From Symbiodinium natans (lineage: Eukaryota; Sar; Dinophyceae; Suessiales; Symbiodiniaceae): 62,000 bases of DNA. The notes under the pieces are model-generated. The model was not told the origin of the DNA, did not search any database, and saw nothing but the letters and a program-made list of their open reading frames with translations. Below are positions 50,640-62,000 of this stretch, in pieces (the first letter of the stretch is position 1; each line of letters starts with the position of its first letter). The position numbers were made by a program, and so were the translations under genes. Location: positions 548,437 through 610,436 of the forward strand of contig CAJNDS010001846.1 of assembly GCA_905221605.1 (NCBI GenBank), in the 5' to 3' direction.

Positions 50640-51025
50640 GCCCTTGGTGAAAAAAAACCAGTGCAGGCAATGCAGGCAATGCACCTCAGCCTCCAAGTCC
50701 TGCAGCTGAAATCCCATGGCCACATCCAATGCCTCGAATTCAACTGCTTCTCTGCAAAGCTCTTCCAAGTCGTGTCTTCACAGTTTACATCCCCCACCTG
50801 GTCTGGAAGCATGCGCTGAAGAAGAACAAGCAAAGCCTCGTCTCGTCCATGCCCAGTTCTCTTGAATCTCGAATGTAAAAAGATCTCTCAAGTGGCGCCT
50901 CCTGCAGGCTCCGACTTGACTCGCGCGACACCGCCACAGGTCGCACCAAAGCTCCACTGAGCAAGGTGTACACCCGTCGGACGAAAGCAAGCGGGGGTGC
51001 CTGTTCACAAGAGAAAACGCATGTG
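50640..51025 (-). CDS. Candidate nucleoporin-gene exons
   Basis: From ACAG|GCACCCCCG at about 51,000 the frame reads APPLAFVRRVYTLLSGALVR, SSRSLQEAPLERSFYIRDSR. A shifted frame then reads DEALLVLLQRMLPDQV (50,785-50,840), and after another shift LEELCREAVEFEALDVAMGF and QLQDLEAEVHCL (50,660-50,750). The helical character fits the downstream 604-codon exon. Small introns are needed but were not resolved. Confidence 0.4.
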
Positions 51026-51159
51026 AGCACGAGCACTAGCAAAAGCACAAAAGAACCGAACGCTCTTGCAGAGACGTTCCTGCCAGACGAGGTGTGTGTC
51101 TTTCGAAAGGCTTGGAGCCCACATCAGGCTAAGCTCTTTGCAGTCCACAGAACCGGAAA

Positions 51160-51192
51160 GAAGAAGAAGAAGAAGAAGAAGAAGAAGAAGAA
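51160..51192. repeat. GAA trinucleotide microsatellite
   Basis: About eleven AAG/GAA units. Confidence 0.95.
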
Positions 51193-51199
51193 TTATACC

Positions 51200-53330
51200 G
51201 TCTCGACTCAAATTGCCTTGGATCGCTCAAGCATCGCGGCCAGAAATGCTGCAGCAAGTCCTGCCCAGAAGCGCCAGGTCAGCTTCTTGGAGAACCCGTC
51301 CCGATTCGGCAAAAAGTTTTTCTCGATGCTAGGTAAGATCTCTCTACGACGTAGAATCTGTCACTGTTGCACAGGATTTGCTCGCTAGGGTCAGCAAGGC
51401 TATTTGGCCGTATTTAGCTCAGCTCAATTGGAAGAAGGCCCGCCTGAGAGTAGTTCGAGCCTGCGGGGCGCTTCCGCTCCAGATTCTTCCGCCATCGCTG
51501 GAAGCAGTGCCTCCAAGTGGGCTCTGGCAGCCTGCACAAGGAAGGTGCAGGTAATTCTGATGCAAAAGTTGTGTCAAAGTAAGCTCAAAATTGGCTGAAA
51601 ATCTGCTCTCCAGTGCTCGCACCACCGGGACCTGAGCGCGCGTGTCCGATTCCGTGCCGATCATTGCCGGTCTGCCGACCTGACAAGGCCGAGTTGGAAG
51701 ACAGAGGGGAACTCCGAAAAGCAAAGCGATTCTACGGAGTCTACCGCAAGTTTCCAAGTAGGTTTTTATAAACAGGAAGGGGCGACCAAGTGAGATAGAG
51801 CAGCTGACACAAAGCTCGTCAGGCATCTGCCTTGATGCGCATTGGAGTCGCAAGTCACTTGGGGACTTACGCTGCAGGAAACAAATCGGGAAGCCGGCAC
51901 GCACACTCGGTGTAGTAAGCGATGCAGGCCTCGAGGCTTGAGAGTGGAGAGAGCGAGAGCCGTACTTGCGATGAGGAACATGAACTTACTCTCAGCAGTC
52001 TGCATACTCGTTGCGGGAGCAGAGCATCTGCAGATCTGCAGCAAAGCGGGATCGGTCACCTGCATTGAAGATTAGGAAGACTTTCGAGGACGTCTTCTTT
52101 TTAGTGGCAGGGGAAGCACCGACGTGGGAGCTCGGCCTTCTGATTCGGTGGCACTGAGCAGATAGCTCAATCCAGAGAGGTGCAGGAGCAGATGGGGATC
52201 CTTTCTTCCGAAATTCACACGGCAATGAGGTCTACACAGCCTTTGAGCCTTTCAGGGAGTCACAATCCTTCTCAAAGCCGGTCCTGGAGCTCCAGATGGC
52301 GGCTCAAAGGGCCGCCCTCTTTCGCTGGGGCCATGCACTGGCAGGTCGACGCACGGATCAGCTGACCCTCCCAGAGATCCTCCGGCCCCATGAAAGGCGG
52401 ATGTCCAGATCCATCTGTCATTCCGGGGACTGTCAACACCTTCAGGGCAGACGTTTAGCTCTGTACGGCTTTGTAGCACGGTACTCGTTCCACTCATCCT
52501 CGACTCGATTCCTTGCATCAGGCCTTTCCTCTCTAAAAGGCATGTTTGTGTGTTGTTTCCGTGTTCCTTCCTTGGGTTTCACATGCTGCGTAGCTGTTTG
52601 GACAAGGCCGGAGGCTTCCTGCACTCAAGACTCAAGCTAACGGCTGCACTATGGAACTTGTTTCCAGTCTGTCTGGCTGTTTTGACTGGTACGGTAGAGT
52701 TTTTGCACGCTTTCCCGAGCCAACGCCAACACTCTCCAGCACTCGCATGAAGGAGCGGGCCTGCGCGGCATCTCGCCTGTCTCGCCCGAACAGCATGGAG
52801 CTCGACCCCTGAAGCCCCTGGCACGGAGCACACAAGCAAGGGAATTCATCGAACCTTTTCGGCATTCGGCCAGTCGCCAAAGAAAGCAATTAAAGGAATT
52901 GGCCCCCCTGCAAAATTGGCGCCCTGCACAAGGCCTCTGAGGCTGGGCGAACCGCCGAGCCAACGGCATCCACGACGTCGCAGGCATCGGCGAGGCGGAG
53001 GGCGCTGCTTACCAGGAAGGGCATGCTCCTGTGCCTCATTCGGGGGCTCACTTCGGGTGCCACAGACAGGGCCTCACTGCGGGATCAAAGAATGGAAGTC
53101 CTCAGCTCCTGACCCTGAAAGCCCAGTGTCACTATGAGAGATGAGATCGCACACCACCTCCTTTTCGTGAGCAGATGCTACGCCGAGGCACGGAGAGCAC
53201 GCAAACCCTTCTCAAACCCTTCTCTCACGTCTCAGAGTTGCTCAAGCCTGCAAGTGCTCCGAGACATTCATCTTCATGTCAAGACGCCTTGGAAAGCTCA
53301 CGAAAAGAGAACAATGCAGGAGCTAGGAAC
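51200..53330 (-). other. Mixed stretch with few coding-like pieces
   Basis: Within the candidate nucleoporin gene. Only about 52,690-52,815 (SSSMLFGRDRRDAAQARSFM, RVLESVGVGSGKRAK) and about 51,520-51,600 (FELTLTQLLHQNYLHLPCAG) look like exons. The rest is presumably intronic. Confidence 0.25.
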
Positions 53331-53399
53331 TTAAGAAGGGGACATGCAGCACTCCGTTGAGACCAGCTTCTGTTGCCCCAAGATGTCTGCTGCGCAATC

Positions 53400-53700
53400 G
53401 AGATGTTCCACTGGCGGGCGCCCAGAAGGCCAAACGAGGCGCATCTCCCAAGCGCAAGCCTGGCTTGAGCAGCACATTGAACGGCCTCAAAAGTTCCGTT
53501 TTTTTCAACTTTTTGGGCATTTCTTCCCAGGGCCTGAAGGATGAGAGCCGCTTCAGACAGCAGGATGCGCTGGAGCGAGGTTGCCAGCGAGGACCTGGGC
53601 AGCTTGCCACATCGCGCTGCCGTGCTCCGACTCGGGCTGTGACAGAATCTTTCCCCGGGTGATGGGCCACGAGATGGCCAGGAGGCTCTTCAAGACCTCC
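53400..53700 (-). CDS. Candidate nucleoporin-gene exons
   Basis: About 53,590-53,700 reads LEVLKSLLAISWPITRGKIL then MWQAAQVLAGNLAPAHP. About 53,430-53,600 in another frame reads LQRILLSEAALILQALGRNA, TFEAVQCAAQARLALGRCAS. Both are leucine-rich and helical. The overlap of the two frames means the exact exon edges are unknown. Confidence 0.4.
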
Positions 53701-53907
53701 AGTGGCTCAGTGTGGCTGCACGTGCAAGTGAGGGAGTGGCTGAGTGTGGCTCAGATTGGCGCAGTCAGCATGAGGCTCCGTGGGCACCCCTTGAGGCCCG
53801 AGCTCTGTAGCGAGAGACCCATGCGTGGCACATGTATCTCAGAACTACATCGCGGAGGGCCGGCATGTCCTGAGAGCACCAGGCCCACATATGCAACTGA
53901 AGCGCAC

Positions 53908-53936
53908 ACACACACACACACACCCCACACCAACCA
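53908..53936. repeat. AC dinucleotide microsatellite
   Basis: CACACACACACACACAC followed by CCCACACC. Confidence 0.9.
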
Positions 53937-54287
53937 CACCCTTCAAATTGTCGGGCGCAAGATAGCATGCGAAACGCCAACTATCAGCAACCCTGAACAG
54001 ATCACCGCTACATGGTCAAGCGATGTCAAGCGTCAAGCTCGTGCCATGCCGCGACCCCGACAGACTTGGAGTTTCCATGCAGGGCATGCCGATAAAGATC
54101 ACGTTTTTCATGGCCCAGGCTCTGTAAGCTTAAGCCGTCCGCTGGAGCCTTTGATGCAGTAGTTGTGACATACTTGTTGGGAGCTGGGTCTCCGCGCCAG
54201 CAGGCTCAGCACAATGGACAAGGAGGCTTCGTAGGCCGAGTGGTTTCGAATGGCCTCGCAGCTTCTCGCTTGGTAATTGGTAAGAAG

Positions 54288-54370
54288 GGCGGCGCAACGC
54301 AGCGCAACGCAGCGCAACACAGCGCAACGCAGCGCAATGCAGCGCAACGCAGCGCAACGCAGCGCAACGC
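54288..54370. repeat. 10-bp minisatellite GCGCAACGCA
   Basis: About eight tandem copies of GCGCAACGCA with single-base variants (ACACA, ATGCA). All six frames are open through it, which explains the overlapping frames seen on both strands. Confidence 0.95.
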
Positions 54371-54559
54371 TGCAGCGGAAAACGAAGAGCACCTCTTGGA
54401 TTTCCGGCTGCGTGGCGTTGCGTGGCTGCAAGGCCTTGTTGCTGGACCTGGCCAGTGTGAACGACAAGTAGAACACGAATCGTCAAATGAACCCGACACT
54501 AGGCCCTACACCCTAGCTTTATATCCAGAGATGCATGCAACATACTGCGACATACTGCC

Positions 54560-54940
54560 CTGAAGTCGCAAAGCGAGACCTTGGAGCGCCGCTGTCAATC
54601 CACGCTGGCAAGCTGGGTGGATTCTCCAGCCTCAGCACAGGAATGCGACGACAGGAAAGTCCCACAACTGCGGGACACAAGAGCAAGGCTCAGCGTGCTT
54701 GATAATGCTAGAAAACAGCCTTCATGTGAATGGTGAGGTGTGTGGCATCCTTGACTTTTGAGCCCTCTATACCGACGCTAGCCCGAGCTTCATCAGAAAA
54801 CTCACTCCCGAAGACGTTCGTCAAGGATCGTTAAGGTTTCTTGACATTGAGATCCTTGCAGTGTGCATAGGCTTTCTCGATGAAACAGTTTGGGAGTGCA
54901 ATCCAATTTGTCTTCTGACTTTGGGCATGCCACTGAACCT
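54560..54940. other. Intron-like stretch, nothing recognised
   Basis: No tandem repeat or coding frame is supported. Confidence 0.35.
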
Positions 54941-55321
54941 TCAACCAGATGTCTGATCTTCTGGAGCTGATTCAAGCCGTCTGGGCCATGGGCAGCAGCA
55001 TCAGCGCGTCAAGCGCACAAGGGTTTCCGGCCCTCGTTTGGTCGATGTCAACGATGCCTTGGGAGGCGGGGGGAGGGGGGGGGGGCGTGTTGAAGGTGCC
55101 GAATCGTCCCGCGCCTGAAGCTTCTCCACTTGGGTCGAGGCCTTCGCGGGACAGAAAGGGGTGAGGCCATCCGACAGGATTTCGGGCTTCATCTCAGGAG
55201 GTGCAGAGAGTTGGGGTTCATGTTACGAGTATCATACCATGCATGAAGACATGCTGTTCTCGCGCCGAAACCATTGTAAACCCGCATGCTGCCATCCACA
55301 GGGATGGCCTGACATGTGGTT

Positions 55322-55362
<41 letters not shown>
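55322..55362. repeat. GT dinucleotide microsatellite
   Basis: About 18 GT units. A run of about nine G (55,076-55,084) lies 240 bp to the left. Confidence 0.95.
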
Positions 55363-55364
<2 letters not shown>

Positions 55365-56259
55365 GTGCGTCATGCCCAGTCTTGTCGGTGCTACAACTGG
55401 CGCAAACGTGTGGCTCACAAAATGCAAATAACACATTGACTTCATGGCTGAGGCCCTGTCCCAGCAGGAGCTGTGCGAGACTCGAGAGGCTCTGGGATGG
55501 TACAGAGGTGTCCATCGCGGTGTCTCGGCAGCGGTAGACAGATGCCATTCGTGCAGGGTAAAAAACGGGTAGCATGCTGCCCCGCCTCCAAGTAGCAGAA
55601 GAAAGAAACGCAAAGTCAAGGATCGGCTGGACTCCTGGGACTCACTTTGTGTCGAGCCCACGGCAAGGAGCAGATTCTGGCAACTGAGGCCACTGCTGCA
55701 GCCAGGGCGGCAAAGGGTAGCTGGACCGTGTGTTCATTCTGGATGACGGCCATCAGAGAGCTGGCCCCATGCGAGAGCCAGTGAGAGGGTATATCAAATC
55801 CTGCAGAGGACAGGAGTGTCCATTGAGGCGGTGCTGCTTGCTGAGTCCGCTGAGGACATGGGTATTTTCAGGACTGCTCTAGAGCTGTTGCGCTTTTACT
55901 TCATGCTTGCGACCTTTGGCAGTGCAGGATATGCCCTGCCTCGCAAGTAGGCAGCCCTGAACAGCGAGGCGTCTGAGGACACACCTCGCAAGCTTGATGC
56001 ACCAGCATATCCAGCATCCGATCCTTCGGCGGTCTGAGGATGACTTCTCAAGGGCGCAGTGCACTGCAGTACCACATAGTCACAGAAGTGCAACAAGATG
56101 CGAACAAAACAACAACAATGTAACAACCCAGCTCTGCCAGGCTCCTTCGGCAGAGCCACGTGCCCATATGGAGATGTCAGCAGCCTTGAGCTCATGAAAA
56201 CTTGACTCAGCGCTTGCCCTAGAATTAGCTTTACACATCTGACAAGCCTTTGGCACCAA

Positions 56260-56560
56260 AGCGTGTTGCACCAGGGCCGAGCAGCTTGAACCACAGAGTC
56301 TTCAGCGAGCTGCTGCAGCAGATCTACCTGGGCTTGGAGCATTGCGAGGACCCCTGCTATCCGAGATCCTCAGGAGATCCTCAGGCGCGGACAGCTCGGC
56401 AAAGTGGTAGAGCGGTTTCAAAGGAGGCGACATCCAAATGGCAGAAGTCCGGAGATGCATCGAGCTCCATGGCCTTCAGCTGCAGTTCAGAAGGGGTGGA
56501 GGACACCAAATCCCATCCTTCAAGAGCCTCGTGGGCGAAGTAGGCTTCAGTGGTCTTGTC
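56260..56560 (-). CDS. Candidate nucleoporin-gene exons (EGWDLV...LLQQLAED)
   Basis: Exon about 56,390-56,555 reads EAYFAHEALEGWDLVSSTPS, ELQLKAMELDASPDFCHLDV and SFETALPLCRA. Exon about 56,268-56,355 reads GVLAMLQAQVDLLQQLAEDS and VVQAARP. A short intron between them would start at GTCCGC and end at GGATAG. The helical, non-repetitive text on the cluster strand is convincing as coding. Confidence 0.5.
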
Positions 56561-56699
56561 CCAGGTCTTACCTGCAAAGTCACACCGAGGCATGCTCGAC
56601 TGTCGGATGCAGCTAGCTGACCCACATGGACGCGTACAGGTGGACAAGCACACCCCGTTGCTTGCTCGTGCCAAAAACTACACCCACGCTTCAACGACT

Positions 56700-57640
56700 A
56701 GGTGTGAACAGTGTGAGGCTGTAACCTCCAGCTTCAGGCGCGCGCCGTCTGCCCCGGCTGCGCGCAAGAGATCAAGAGAAAAACGCCCCGGATGTGTTGC
56801 AGAAGTTTTCCTGGAATCCCATGATGAAAGGATGCCGATCATGATAGCCTCAAGCTTTACATGCAAACGACGGCACCACGGGCACAATCGAGTCACCGAT
56901 TCACCTCTTCACGGCACAACATTTGTTTACCTTTTCCCCACGCACTACGCAGGTTCAGTATGGTTCAGTGCTGCAACGATGCATGAAGGCTTGTTGCTGG
57001 AACACGACGACCCTCTCCCACATTACGAATACTGATCTGCAGCCTGTTCACATGCTTCCCCGAGGCGGGAGCAAGGGGTTCCCAGTGTCGTGCGACCCGA
57101 ATCCCGCACCTAGAATCCCGCGCATAAAACGACGTAGATCCCGAACGCAAATTAATGCCCCTAAACCCTTACTGACTGGTCGTGAGGGACAGGAGACATG
57201 CGCCAGAGCTGGCGAGCCTTGCGACTTTGAAGCCAGCACTGCTTCCTGGTAAGCCTCGCCCTCATCAGGCCTCGGCTCCAAACTGCCAGGGACACAAGAT
57301 GTTTTCCTTGGCACAGAGGAAGGCCCACCCCCCCCCTCCCGTGATGTGCATTTTTCTCACTTGTGCTGCTCTGCTTGTCATGTTGATGACGCTGACAAAG
57401 CACGCTGCGCAATTTCACTCTGTGTCAAAACATCAGGTTCGGTTTCTCCTCACAAAGCTGTTCAAGAGTCATTTAGAGCGTCCCCTGAATCAAAGCTACC
57501 AGCAACCGCCTTGGCATCGGGATCTGGCTTGGGGCACCAGACTAGGACGGTACGCTCTTGGTGTTGCCTGCAGAGAGGGTGGGGAGGGGGGAGGGCGGGG
57601 AGGAGGGTATGCTGTAGCCCTCGACGGACCTTGATTCCGA
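56700..57640. other. Intron-like stretch
   Basis: Only short frames. A G-rich tract (GGGTGGGGAGGGGGGAGGG) lies at 57,579-57,605. No exon is supported. Confidence 0.35.
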
Positions 57641-57699
57641 CTCATGCCGGCCTGGAATAAAGAGTGTTGACTGTCACCGTCGTACCCGGCGCCATCTCT

Positions 57700-57910
57700 G
57701 GGACCCGACAATCCAGAGTTGGTGCTGCGGGTGCCGCACATGGGGCTGGGTGGTCACTCTTGGAGAGTTGCTGGAGACCCGGCATGTCTCGAAAGGCACG
57801 GAAGACATCGCGCTGCGGGAGACAGAGGGAGTTGATGTACGAGCTTAAGCTTTCGAGCTTCTTTGTGTGAGCAGCCAGTGCTGCTCTGAGCGTCTTCTTG
57901 CCCTTCCCTG
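57700..57910 (-). CDS. Candidate nucleoporin-gene exon
   Basis: Frame reads LSGKGKKTLRAALAAHTKKL, ESLSSYINSLCLPQRDVFRA and FRDMPGLQQLSKS. Helical and charged; good composition. The family position is not known. Confidence 0.45.
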
Positions 57911-58439
57911 ACAAGCTCCCGAGGCCGCCGCTCCACGATCCGGTCGTGCAAGGCAGCACTGAGGGCCTGCAGCCGCCAGGGCCTCGCGTGGACACGTGAG
58001 CCTGCTAAGTTACCCTCCTAAGGACGGGGTCAATTACATACCCATAGGAGTACTCTTCTCAAATCCTAAGATATTTGAGGAAGCACCGGGGCAGCCAAGT
58101 GCAAACTCCATGACTCCATCAGCTGATGTCAGGAAGTAGTGAAGACTTCCAAGAGCATCTAAGAGCTCTCTGAGTGCTTGAGGCTGTCTTTGCCTAAAGA
58201 GGCTTGCTTTGCTCAGGAATGGGCTCGAGCTGCAGCAGGCGTAGCACCTGCAGAGGGCATCGTGGAGACAAAGTTCCCAGGGTCAGGGCTACAATTATAA
58301 TTGCCAAGCCGGCCCCACCCGTTGTGGCTCGCGGTAGGAGCATTGCATGAAGACGAAGAGAGCCAGGCGTCCGATGCCATTGTGCGAACCTGCACACAGG
58401 TCATGCAGTGTAATGGCTCTGTGCATGTAGTCTGCAAGA

Positions 58440-58650
58440 TTATCCGCCAGGTAGGATCGCGGCGAACAACGACGAACTCGGAAAGCAGCGCGAGGTAGCT
58501 AGGGTTGTGTCGACGGCTGCCCGCCTGACTGCCCAAACAGGAGGGCTCAAGGTTCTCCTCCGGGCTTGCCGCTGTTCTGAGGAATCTGCCGAAGCATCTG
58601 GTGACTCCGTCAGCTCGTAATGAGGCCTGCAGATCCGCAAGGCACACAAT
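58440..58650 (-). CDS. Candidate nucleoporin-gene exon
   Basis: Frame reads VCLADLQASLRADGVTRCFG, RFLRTAASPEENLEPSCLGS and SYLALLSEFVVVRRDPTWRI. It looks coding and ends near a CAG at 58,440. No domain is assigned beyond its helical character. Confidence 0.45.
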
Positions 58651-58799
58651 GGCACACAGCAGATTCCGCGCTGTTCAGCACGGCTCTCGACTCCACGAAT
58701 GGCAGACTGGCCTCTGCGACCAGAACGGGTTGAAAGCTGAGAAGGACAGGCTCCGGCCTTCCAAGCTTCGCTATGCTTCGCTATAGCCTAGTTGAAAAA

Positions 58800-59645
58800 C
58801 GGAGCGTGCCACCGCGCCTGACCCTCCACTCGGGGGGTAGGCAAAAGGAAACTCTCCTAGAAGCAGCCGATGTGTTGGCAGAATGGGACCGTCCTGGCAG
58901 GAGCTGCATAGGCTTAGGCCTTCGAACAGCTGCCCGGTGCAAGATTCTGCAGAAGCAGAAGGCCTCCAGCAAGGCCGAGCCAGACCACATGCCAGCAACA
59001 GCTCGTTCGGAGGTGTTCTGCGCGTGGAGGCGAGAGAAGAGCACGTCCCGCTGCAACAGGATGCGAACCTCAGCAGGCGCGAGGCAAAGCGCGAGGCAGG
59101 CGTGAGGCGAGCGCCAACACAAAAGCAGGCACCGTGCTCTGAGCAGCCCGACAACGTCCAGGCCGTATCGAGCGCACTGCTCGAGGTAGGCTTGTGCGGC
59201 ACCGGCTCTCCTTCTGTTGGTGAGCCTCCAGCTTTTGGTGTCTGACATAACATATCTCGACATGCTCGGCTTGTTTCCATGTTGGCTCCTTTAAACGCGA
59301 GGGCACTCTTGCAGGATTTTGACTCGGCCCCAGATGCCAAAGATCGCTACTTCTTGCCATAAAAAAGCTTTCAGGCGATCAAATCGCAGCTGCAGTGGAA
59401 GAACCACAATATTCCCGGCCAACCTTTTCCCGTCCGATTTCTTTTGCCAACCGTACAAAGACGAACCCTGCTGAAAAAAGATCGGCGGGTCACGTGAGGA
59501 GCTTTCTAGCGACAGAGCCTGTCGAATGATCGAAAACCATGGTCTTCCTTGACCAATCCCCGAGCAACTTTTGCAGCTAGGCCCAGTAGCGTCAGTAGCT
59601 GTCAGTAGCTGTCTGCAAAGAGCAACTTCTTCCCTGTTAGATGCT
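58800..59645 (-). CDS. Candidate nucleoporin-gene exons
   Basis: Frame 58,800-59,220 reads AAQAYLEQCARYGLDVVGLL, LAPAEVRILLQRDVLFSRLH and SGSALLEAFCFCRILHRAAV. Frame 59,300-59,645 reads MEASNREEVALCRQLLTATD, SIIRQALSLESSSRDPPIFF and LQLRFDRLKAFLWQEVAIFG. Both are leucine-rich and helical. The exon limits are approximate. Confidence 0.45.
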
Positions 59646-60649
59646 TCCACGCTTTAAACCCATGGTTCTTCCCCTTTTGCGAGCTCGGGTTCGAAGATCC
59701 GAACATTTGAGGAATGCCGTGCCATCAGGGGGCAAGCCGGGGACCCGACCCGTCCATCGCATGTCCCTGTAGCGTCGTCAGATACAACCTCGGCCGAGGC
59801 CGCTTGTGTTCGCAACGAATGCCAGCTTCGGGAAGTGAAGGCCATTGGGCACTCGCAAGTGAATGCACATGGTTGCACCATGCTCTATTCGTCCAGTATG
59901 GTGCAGAGAAACTGCAAGGAAACATAAGGAAACAAAAAGCTCTGCGCAACGTCTGTAAGAGGGCGCACACTCGAGCAAAGACCGGGGAGTCCAAGCTCAG
60001 CAAGCACCTCTCCAAGAACATCCCAATTCCAAGATGGCTCGAAAGAATCACTTCAAGTGCTTTGCTTATGTTACCGAGACCGTGAGCAGGCCCAGTGCCC
60101 AAACCGCCTGAAAGCATAGGCCGTTGCATTTCCTGCTGCACAACGCCTCAAAGCGGCACGGTGAGACGTATGTGGCAAAGGCTACTGCACCACTACTCTC
60201 CATGCCGGGATGTGCTAAGACAGCGGCATGGAGACTTCGGCTGCAGTGCTCTCGCTGTCGCTGTATGGCCTTGCGACACGCTCGGGGTCGGCGCATGGCT
60301 TTCGCTGACTTCAATAGTTGCAAGCCTCACAATCAATGCGTTGAGGCTGGATGACGTGCTCAGTGGCAAAGGACCGCGCCTTTCCCATCTTTCCCACATG
60401 CCACACAGTGCCGCTTGTGACCATGTGCTGACTCGCAGCACTGAAAATTGCACAGACATGAACCACCGAGGTCTGAACAAGACCAGGCGGATCCAGCGCA
60501 ACGTCAACGCCTGAAGATGCTCTCAAGGTAGAAGGGCAAAGCCAAGCACTGCCAGCGGCCACTGGCCAAAACAACCCCGAGAAAGGCTCCACTCGGTGTC
60601 TTGCCAGCTACAAGTAATGGAAAGAAACTGAAAGGTAGACCCTGGCTAG

Positions 60650-61150
60650 ATGGCACCGAATTGTCCAGCGAAATCATTGCAAGCTGCAGGTGACGTCCTG
60701 AGCTCCCGACCGCCAGCCTCCAGTACCGAGAGCTGCTTCGAAATGCAGACGGGTCAGCAAGGGCTTTCAACAGCACCTGCTGTCAAGCTGCAAGCGCAGC
60801 ATTGCTTACAGACTTGCTGGCACAGTGAGTGCGGTGCAGGTCGCATGTGCCTGATGGATAACCACATGTGTGAGGGGCTGCAGGTCCAAGCCATAGCGGC
60901 CCTTGCTGATCGGGATCGCCTTTCGGCTCTCTTGGCAAGTCTCGCGGCAAGAGAACATAAGAAAAGCAAAAAAAGCGAAGGGCCGAAGGGCATCGGCCTG
61001 CAAGAAGCGAATCACGCAGCCCAGCAGTTCAATGGTGACAGCACCATCCTCAGAGGGCCACAGCATGCGATGGTGTGCAAAAAGTGTTGCAAGACTTTGT
61101 AATACATGTGGACTCAGATGCTGCCGCAGTATGTGCGTCGGCTTAAACAC
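60650..61150 (-). CDS. Candidate 5' exons of the helical (nucleoporin-like) gene
   Basis: About 61,000-61,140 reads LRQHLSPHVLQSLATLFAHH, RMLWPSEDGAVTIELLGCVI and RFLQADA. About 60,880-60,960 in another frame reads SLAARLAKRAERRSRSARAA. About 60,650-60,776 reads MLLKALADPSAFRSSSRYWR. The order and strand fit the same gene; no start codon can be fixed. Confidence 0.4.
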
Positions 61151-61159
61151 CGGCTTTTG

Positions 61160-62000
61160 CTTAAGGTCTGGACGGCGCGCGGATGCTCGAGGAAGGGCAC
61201 CAAGCTGGGAACAGCCATCAAAATGGAGGAGATGATGCTCCTGCTCACCTTAGCTCCGCGGTCTTAGCCCTGGCCCGAAGGAAGCAGTATAAAGACCACG
61301 ATAGCCCCTTGGGTCGCTGACTTGAGGCGGTGGCAAATCCAAGTTGCCCAACCTTAATATCTTGACACAGTGATGGCACATCATGTGGCATCGACACGAT
61401 TCTTACTAGTAGAGGAATCATGACTGGAGAGCTTCCAAGTGCTGCGCGCGCCCAAACATGCAGCTTTGACAGCTGGTTCCGGATGCGCGCTCAGCACATC
61501 TACCTGTAGCCACACACTGCACCATCACATCCCCAGTTCTCGAGGTGTGATTTAAAAGGGTCTGCTGACGCGTGGCTGAGGAGCTTGCCAAGATGCCCGC
61601 AAGGTTCTCTGCTCGTCCCCAGGGGTCACCCAAGGAGGAGGCCACCCCTGTCAGGAGAACATGAGTCTGTCTCCGTCTGTCTGTGTGTGCGTGTGTGTCT
61701 GCTGCGCAGTCTTGAAGCATCACCTACTGTCCCATACGCATGCTACATTGACTACATGACGTATCGACAGCTATAAGTTCCACTCACACCGACATCATCG
61801 CGGACTTTCGCCGATGCCCGTTTGAACAAAAAAACGCATAAATTGCGGGATCTTTTAGATCATAGACCCTGACCTGAGTCTTGAAACGTCAAAACCCAGT
61901 CACTGCCAATCTGGCTACCAGGCGACTGGCATGTGTTCGGCATACTTCGACATAGCTCGAGTGAACTTGAGACAAAGGCTACGACAGGTCGTTGACCCGG
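61160..62000. other. Right-edge sequence, no supported gene
   Basis: Short frames on both strands only, plus a small GT-rich tract (GTGTGTGCGTGTGTGTCTG, 61,682). The 5' end of the gene to the left, or the 3' flank of the next gene, may lie here. Confidence 0.4.

Noticed and set aside
56380-56450. tRNA-like text (AAAGTGGTAGAGCGGTT)
   Set aside because: Resembles a D-arm box by chance; no acceptor stem, anticodon arm or T-arm consensus could be found, and it overlaps a coding-like exon.

Overview
This window looks like nuclear DNA of a dinoflagellate, most likely of the Symbiodiniaceae/Suessiales type. That placement is inferred from the sequence alone. The evidence is: genes split into many exons by 57-160 nt introns; donor sites that are mostly GC and sometimes GA rather than GT; acceptors that are always AG followed by G; scattered interstitial TTTAGGG-type telomere-like repeats; abundant simple repeats; and every recognisable gene on one strand (minus). 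No bacterial-style operon, rRNA, CRISPR array or autonomous transposon was recognised.

Layout, read in the direction of transcription (right to left). (1) About 61,150-48,320: a large alpha-helical protein gene. Its last 604-codon exon resembles the C-terminal part of Nup205/Nup192-class inner-ring nucleoporins; the upstream exons are only coding-like. (2) 47,560-46,515: three CAG/CTG trinucleotide arrays, split by a short palindrome-rich element. (3) 46,140-41,500: unidentified coding-like segments, part of which lies between two arms of a 216 bp inverted repeat. (4) 40,823-36,560: CSTF1 (CstF-50), the WD40 subunit of the cleavage stimulation factor; most of its exons can be placed to the base by comparison with the known protein pattern. 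(5) 35,827 to about 6,680: one giant sacsin-like gene with three sacsin-repeat (SIRPT) modules, each headed by an HSP90-like ATPase domain. Module 1 runs 35,827-26,440, module 2 26,440-10,500, module 3 10,500 to about 7,080. The module 1/2 junction carries the same CVFNNM...EAAGQ stretch found inside the single exon that spans the 2/3 junction, which favours one long gene over three tandem genes. (6) 5,141-3,040: exons of an unidentified gene. (7) 2,300-560: pieces of a BTB/POZ-domain gene running towards the left edge.

The identified genes are housekeeping functions (nuclear pore, mRNA 3'-end formation, chaperone-type proteostasis, BTB adaptor) with no obvious shared pathway. Co-orientation is the usual dinoflagellate arrangement rather than an operon. 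Comparing the three sacsin modules with each other, and CSTF1 with its family, let me place 25 introns exactly: 17 GC-AG, 5 GT-AG and 3 GA-AG, all followed by G. Exon limits described as approximate or candidate were judged only from reading-frame quality.
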